A DNA stretch of 8,973 nt from an uncultured Verrucomicrobiota bacterium. Lineage in GTDB: Bacteria; Verrucomicrobiota; Verrucomicrobiae; Opitutales; Opitutaceae. The notes below the pieces were generated by a model, which saw nothing but the letters and a program-made list of their open reading frames with translations, was not told the origin of the DNA and did no database searches. The stretch covers positions 1 through 8,973 of the forward strand of contig CAMLQS010000201.1 of the NCBI GenBank assembly GCA_946482165.1, given 5' to 3'. Position numbers and translations under genes: made by a program. Shown here piece by piece: positions 5,751 through 8,973 of this stretch (position 1 is its first letter; every line of letters begins with the position of its first letter).

Positions 5751-5753
5751 GTC

Positions 5754-5825
5754 GGCCGCGAAAGAACGCAAAGAGCACAAAAAACAGACTCCGATCTTTG
5801 CGATCTATGCGTTCTTTCGCGGCTA
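5754..5825. repeat. Inverted repeat A, second copy, without an enclosed gene
   Basis: GCCGCGAAAGAACGCA at 5755-5770 has a perfect 16-bp reverse complement at 5808-5823. The inner parts (AAAGAGCACAAA on the left; GATCTTTGCGATCTA on the right) are imperfectly related. It lies between ureG (stop 5748-5750) and ureD (start 5845) with a 37-nt spacer. The left arm is identical over 16 bp to the left arm beside the GxxExxY gene, so this is either an empty or a minimal form of the same element. It could fold into a stable hairpin in the mRNA. Confidence 0.9.
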
Positions 5826-5844
5826 AATCTTCGTCGCCTTTCTG

Positions 5845-6672
5845 ATGGCCGATTTCCACGGACAACTCTCGCTCCGCGCCGCCGCCCGTCCCGATGGCGT
5901 CACCGCGCTTGCCGCGCAGTCGTTTCGCGCGCCGTTCCACCTGAGCAAGCCGTATTGGGAGGCGGATACGCGCACGCTCTTGGTCCAGGTCGTCAACCCC
6001 ACCGCCGGCATCCTTTCGGGCGACCGGCTCGAATCCGCCGTCGCGGTCGAGTCCGGCGCCGCGGTGCTCCTCACCACGCCGAGCGCCAGCCGCGTCTTCC
6101 GCATGCGGGAAGGCGAGGCGCGCTCGCTTCAGCGGTTCAGCGTGTCGCGCGGCGCCTGGCTCGAGGTCCTGCCCGAGCCGCTCGTGCCGCACCGCGGGAG
6201 CGTGTTTCACCAGCGCACCACGCTCGCCGTGGAGCCGGGCGGCGCGGCCTTTTACGCCGACCTGCTTTTCCCCGGCCGCATCGCCCACGGAGAGACCTGG
6301 GGCTGGTCGCGTCTCGTCCTCGAGCTCGAAGTTCGCTCCGGCGACTATCTGATCCTGCGCGAGCGACTCGACCACACCGGCGAGCAGCTCCGAGCGCTCG
6401 CCGCCATGGCCGGGGCAGGGGAGGGCGCTTGCTTCGGCAACGCCGTCCTTATCGCGCCCGATCTGCCTCCCGCGCCGGCGTGGCGCGACGAGTTGCACGC
6501 GCTCCAACGCGATGGCATCTGGATCGGTGCGAGCCAACTCCGCACCGGCGCCGGCTGGAGCATCAAGTTCGTCGCCCCCGACGGCATCCTGCTTCGCCGC
6601 ACGCTCGCCGACATCCGCCGCATCCTATCCGCCGTCGCACCTCGCCTCGCGTGCGACGCGCGCAAGCTCTGA
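5845..6672 (+). CDS. ureD: Urease accessory protein UreD (UreH)
   Basis: 275-residue beta-rich scaffold protein that binds apo-urease and, with UreF and UreG, forms the nickel-insertion complex. Family landmarks: VVNPTAGILSGDRL (49-62), equivalent to the NPPGG-type motif; LLTTPSASRVFRM (75-87), equivalent to LTTQAATKVYR; WLEVLPEPLVPHRGS (105-119); and PGRIAHGE (143-150). Length is normal. ATG at 5845 gives the usual N-terminus; no Shine-Dalgarno sequence is present. It is the last gene of the cluster, 94 nt after ureG with repeat A in between. The E-F-G-D order corresponds to the distal half of an ABCEFGD-type urease operon such as that of Bacillus sp. TB-90; the structural half is not in this window. 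Confidence 0.93.
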   Translation: MADFHGQLSLRAAARPDGVTALAAQSFRAPFHLSKPYWEADTRTLLVQVVNPTAGILSGDRLESAVAVESGAAVLLTTPSASRVFRMREGEARSLQRFSVSRGAWLEVLPEPLVPHRGSVFHQRTTLAVEPGGAAFYADLLFPGRIAHGETWGWSRLVLELEVRSGDYLILRERLDHTGEQLRALAAMAGAGEGACFGNAVLIAPDLPPAPAWRDELHALQRDGIWIGASQLRTGAGWSIKFVAPDGILLRRTLADIRRILSAVAPRLACDARKL

Positions 6673-6843
6673 GCCGGTTCGCGGAACGCATTCGTTGCCG
6701 CGCAAAAGTCACGCGCCCTTTGCCCCGGGGCCGATGCCGAACCGGGAACGTCGCTCGGAAAACCGCGCGACGGTGGGCGGCACGGCGGTGTGTGCCCAGC
6801 CGGCCGAGTCGGGTCCCTTGATCCCATCTCAAGCGAGTAGCGG
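6673..6843. other. Convergent intergenic region downstream of ureD
   Basis: 171 bp between the converging ends of ureD and the metallo-hydrolase gene. A small hairpin, CGCGGAACG (6680-6688) pairing with CGTTGCCGCG (6693-6702) with one bulged G and a CATT loop, begins 7 nt after the ureD stop. It has no U-tract on either strand, so terminator activity is only possible. No gene is seen here. Confidence 0.4.
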
Positions 6844-7689
6844 TCAGGGGGCCGGGGAGACGGGGAAGGTCCAGCGGGCGCCGGCGTGGGCGTCGACGCA
6901 GCGCTCGGGAAACTCCGTCCAGAGGCGGCGCGAGGCGGCGGGGCCGGTGCAATGGCAAAAGCCGAGCGCGGGGCCGGGCGTCGCCCGCAGCCGTCCGATG
7001 GTCTCGGCCATGCGCCGGGGCGAGGCGTTTTCGAGATGCCAGCCCCCGAGGATGAGGCGAAGGGGCGCGCCGGGCCGCAGGCGGGCGACGTGCTCGACGG
7101 TGTTGATTATTCCCGCGTGGGAACAGCCGCTGAGGACGACGATGCCTTCGCCGGTCTCGACCACGAGCGCTTGCTCGTCGCGAATCGGGTCCGGGATTCT
7201 CAGGGCTTCGTCCAGGTAGAAGGGGCCGCCGCTGTCCTCGAAGTCGTTCGCCCGCGGAATCTCCCCGGTGCTCCAGACGCCGGGCACGATCTCATGGGGG
7301 GATGCGCTGGCCACGACGGTGCGGCCGGGGTCGCGGAAGGCCTCGGTTTCGACGAATTCGAGACTGATGCGGCGGGCGGGGGCGCCGGGACGGCCGGAGA
7401 ATTTCGGCATCGAGGCGGCGGGGTGTAGGTGCAGCGCGGCGCGGGGCGCGGCGGCGAGGGCCTCGCGCAGGCCGCCGACATGGTCGTAGTGGCCGTGGCT
7501 GACGACGATGGCGTCGACGGTGGCGAGATCGAGGCCGAGGCGCCCGGCGTTGCCCGCGAGGGCGAGCCCCTGGCCGGTGTCGAAGAGAACGCGGTGGGCG
7601 CCCGTATCGACCCAGAAGGCGAGGCCGTGTTCGCCGAGGATGCCGGCCCCGCGGGCGGTGTTTTCGCAGGCAAGGGTGATCGCGATCAT
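6844..7689 (-). CDS. Metallo-beta-lactamase-fold hydrolase, Mj0301/DHPS-like subgroup
   Basis: 281-residue metal-dependent hydrolase. The metal-binding signature HGHYDH (65-70) is followed by further conserved metal or active-site residues: D172 in DEQAL, H191 in SGCSHAGI, H218 in GGWHL and H246 in HCTG. The opening ENTA...ILGEHGLAFWV, the LFDTGQ motif and the SGCSHAGIINT and HCTG motifs are typical of the subgroup named after archaeal Mj0301, a dihydropteroate synthase-like enzyme of methanopterin synthesis. Most bacterial members lack a proven substrate, so the archaeal activity should not be transferred. The start is ATG at 7689, which overlaps the stop of the upstream gene in ATGA, implying translational coupling; a longer reading upstream has no family similarity. 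It is the last gene of the minus-strand operon. Confidence 0.9.
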   Translation of the reverse strand: MIAITLACENTARGAGILGEHGLAFWVDTGAHRVLFDTGQGLALAGNAGRLGLDLATVDAIVVSHGHYDHVGGLREALAAAPRAALHLHPAASMPKFSGRPGAPARRISLEFVETEAFRDPGRTVVASASPHEIVPGVWSTGEIPRANDFEDSGGPFYLDEALRIPDPIRDEQALVVETGEGIVVLSGCSHAGIINTVEHVARLRPGAPLRLILGGWHLENASPRRMAETIGRLRATPGPALGFCHCTGPAASRRLWTEFPERCVDAHAGARWTFPVSPAP

Positions 7690-8012
7690 GCGCGGGGACG
7701 GGCGGCGTCGAGGAGTCCGGCCGCCGTGCCGACGCAGTCGGGACACGGACGGGAGATTTTCGCGCAATCACGGGCGCCGATCTGGGCGACGAAGTCTTTC
7801 TGGATCGCGTCGGCGTGCGCGGGGGCGAGGGCGCAGGCGGCGTGTAGGGCGCCGCAACGGCCGCCGGGCGCGCGACCGCCGCCGTGGGGTTTGAAGTCGG
7901 AAAGCGGGATGCTTCGGTCTCCGGTGGCGTGCTGGTAGGCGGCGAGGACGGCCTGGGCGCAGTTGAGGCGTTCGGGCGGGCGGTGAAAGACGGCGAGGGC
8001 GTGGGTTTTCAT
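7686..8012 (-). CDS. C_GCAxxG_C_C family putative redox-active protein
   Basis: 108-residue small Cys-rich protein. NCAQAVLAAY (17-26, C18), GGRCGALHAAC (50-60, C53 and C60) and RDCAKISRPCPDC (81-93, C83, C90, C93) give the Cys arrangement that names the family. Members are presumed to be redox-active or to bind a metal or iron-sulfur centre; no activity is established. The central motif reads CGALHAA where many members have CGAxxGA, a mild deviation. There is no signal peptide, so it should be cytoplasmic. ATG at 8012 overlaps the stop of the upstream hotdog gene by 4 nt, and its own TGA overlaps the start of the metallo-hydrolase by 4 nt, so the three are tightly coupled. Confidence 0.85.
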   Translation of the reverse strand: MKTHALAVFHRPPERLNCAQAVLAAYQHATGDRSIPLSDFKPHGGGRAPGGRCGALHAACALAPAHADAIQKDFVAQIGARDCAKISRPCPDCVGTAAGLLDAARPRA

Positions 8013-8497
8013 GGGCAAGGGGGCGGGAGGAAGTCGGCCGTGGCGCGGGCGCAGAGAAGGCCCGCCTGGTGAAGCGTGGCGGAGAGGCGGCGCAGGGGGC
8101 CGCGCGCCGCGAGGAGCTCGGCGCGGACGCGGCAGGGCGCGGCGGTCCGCACGGCCCGCCGATAACGGATTTCGAGGCGGGCGGTGCGGGCGGCGATGCC
8201 GCGCGCGAAAAGCGCATGCACCATCGCCGCGTCGAGCACCGTGGCGATCAGGCCGCCGTGGACGAGTCCATCGTAGCCGATGGCCCAGGCGGGGGCGCGC
8301 CACTCGGCCTCCACCGACGAGCCGTCGGCGGCGAGCCTCGGCGCGAACCCGAGGCCGGGCTCGCCGGCCCCGGGTTCGCCGCAGGCGAAACAGGCGGGAT
8401 GTTCGGCGCGCCTTAGCGCGGCGCGTCGTGCCTCGTCCGGATCTGCTCCGGACTCAGGCAGGGCGTCGGCAGCAGCCGTGTTCGTGATCGTGCTCAT
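8009..8497 (-). CDS. Hotdog-fold thioesterase-like protein (PaaI/4HBT superfamily)
   Basis: 162-residue protein with a hotdog-fold core. GYDGLVHGGLIATVLDAAM (74-92) matches the signature loop and central helix, with H80-G81-G82 in the position typical of PaaI-type acyl-CoA thioesterases. It is followed by an LEIRYRRAVRTAAPCRV strand pair (108-124). Before the core, HPACFACGEPG (33-43) carries a Cys-x-x-Cys pair seen in a subset of these proteins; whether it binds metal is unknown. Substrate cannot be told from sequence. ATG at 8497 lies inside the 3' end of the NifX-like gene (44-nt overlap) and its stop forms ATGA with the next gene. Residues 1-30 are low-complexity and probably disordered, so a later non-ATG start cannot be excluded. 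Confidence 0.85.
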   Translation of the reverse strand: MSTITNTAAADALPESGADPDEARRAALRRAEHPACFACGEPGAGEPGLGFAPRLAADGSSVEAEWRAPAWAIGYDGLVHGGLIATVLDAAMVHALFARGIAARTARLEIRYRRAVRTAAPCRVRAELLAARGPLRRLSATLHQAGLLCARATADFLPPPCP

Positions 8498-8882
8498 GCG
8501 CGCGTCCGTGATGGTGATGAGGGGAATGGCGGTGGTCCTCGTCCTCGGCGCAGGTGTTGGCGCCGGGGCGTATGCGGCCGGCGGCGTAGTCGGCCGCGAT
8601 CTGCTCCGGCGCGGCTGGGGCGACTCCCGGCACCACCGCGATGCCGTGCTCCGCGCAGGCGGCGCGCGCCCCGGCGCCCATGCCGCCGACGAGCAGCACG
8701 TCCACGCCCTCGGCGTGCAGCCAGGCCGGCCAGGAGCACGGGCTGCTTCCGACGGGCAGAAGCAGGCCCAGCGGTCCGGGGCGGCCGGTGGCGGGATCGA
8801 TTTTGCAATGGGCGAAGGCGCTGCTCGCGCCGTAGTGGGACGAAAAGCGACGGGCGTCGTCGAGCGGGATGGCGATTTTCAT
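8454..8882 (-). CDS. NifX/NifB-like dinitrogenase iron-molybdenum cofactor-type protein with His-rich tail
   Basis: 142-residue protein of the Nif_Mo-Co superfamily (RNase H-like fold; also MTH1175-like). MKIAIPLDD at the start, RRFSSHYGASSAFAH (11-25), VDVLLVGGMGAGARAA (60-75) and the GIAVVPG strand (80-86) match the usual order; the domain ends near residue 105. Free-standing members are found in many non-nitrogen-fixers and are presumed to bind metal clusters. The C-terminal tail from about 117 to 138 is a His-rich segment (HRHSPHHHHGRAHEHDHEHG followed by CC), a likely metal-binding extension. ATG at 8882 gives the family start; no Shine-Dalgarno sequence is present. It is the first complete gene of the operon in this window, 21 nt after a probable upstream stop. 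No nif genes are in the window. Confidence 0.88.
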   Translation of the reverse strand: MKIAIPLDDARRFSSHYGASSAFAHCKIDPATGRPGPLGLLLPVGSSPCSWPAWLHAEGVDVLLVGGMGAGARAACAEHGIAVVPGVAPAAPEQIAADYAAGRIRPGANTCAEDEDHRHSPHHHHGRAHEHDHEHGCCRRPA

Positions 8883-8903
8883 GTGGTTGGAAGAGGACGT
8901 GGG

Positions 8904-8973
8904 TCAGTCGGCGCGCGTGCAGCGCCGTGCGGGCGAGAACTCGAGGGAGCTCCGGCCGGTGCGTTGCGCGATG
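8904..8973 (-). CDS. 3' end of an unidentified upstream gene
   Basis: One minus-strand frame is open from the window edge to a TGA at 8906-8904 and would encode about 22 C-terminal residues, ending RRCTRAD. The 21-nt distance to the NifX-like start fits the tight packing of the operon. The piece is too short to recognise, and other frames are also open here, so this is a guess about phase. Confidence 0.3.
   Translation of the reverse strand, partial: IAQRTGRSSLEFSPARRCTRAD

Noticed and set aside
5073..5780. 235-codon minus-strand open frame across ureG
   Set aside because: Antisense to the fully recognisable UreG GTPase; its own ends are formed by repeats A and B.
5955..6821. 288-codon plus-strand open frame overlapping ureD
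   Set aside because: Extreme Arg/Pro/Ala composition with no motifs; it is an alternative frame of ureD.

Overview
This is a high-GC bacterial window with dense coding on both strands. A PF07638-type ECF sigma factor paired with a Ser/Thr kinase, palindromic GAACGCAAA-type intergenic repeats, a GxxExxY-family gene and the near absence of Shine-Dalgarno motifs together suggest Verrucomicrobiota, plausibly Opitutaceae. That assignment is inference from gene content and was not tested by any search.

Layout. (1) Positions 1-1835, minus strand: an ECF sigma factor followed 18 nt later by a Ser/Thr protein kinase that runs off the left edge, a typical two-gene signalling unit. (2) Positions 2149-2910, plus strand: a beta-carbonic anhydrase with a signal peptide, so probably periplasmic. 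(3) Positions 2911-3343: no intact gene. This stretch holds a long imperfect hairpin and, on the minus strand, a short fragment resembling a glycoside hydrolase (GH43-like). (4) Positions 3344-6672, plus strand: urease maturation genes ureE, ureF, ureG and ureD, with a GxxExxY (PD-(D/E)XK-like) gene between ureE and ureF. The structural genes ureABC are not in the window. (5) Positions 6844-8973, minus strand: a compact overlapping operon, in order of transcription: the 3' end of an unidentified gene, a NifX/NifB-like protein with a His-rich tail, a hotdog-fold thioesterase-like protein, a C_GCAxxG_C_C putative redox protein, and a metallo-beta-lactamase-fold hydrolase of the Mj0301/DHPS-like type.

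How the genes work together. UreE, UreF, UreG and UreD are the full standard set for delivering nickel and CO2 to the urease active site: UreE and UreG handle nickel and GTP, and UreF and UreD form the scaffold on apo-urease. The carbonic anhydrase upstream could interconvert the CO2/bicarbonate released by urea hydrolysis, but that link rests only on adjacency.

The most unusual structure is in the urease accessory cluster. Every junction between its genes is filled by a palindromic repeat element that begins within a few bases of the upstream stop and, in one case, ends one base before the next start codon. Two of these elements share an exact 16-mer (GCCGCGAAAGAACGCA). One pair of arms encloses the GxxExxY gene. 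A second, unrelated family built from a 9-bp CACGGAG-type unit sits between ureF and ureG. A decayed copy of the first family appears to lie upstream of ureE.
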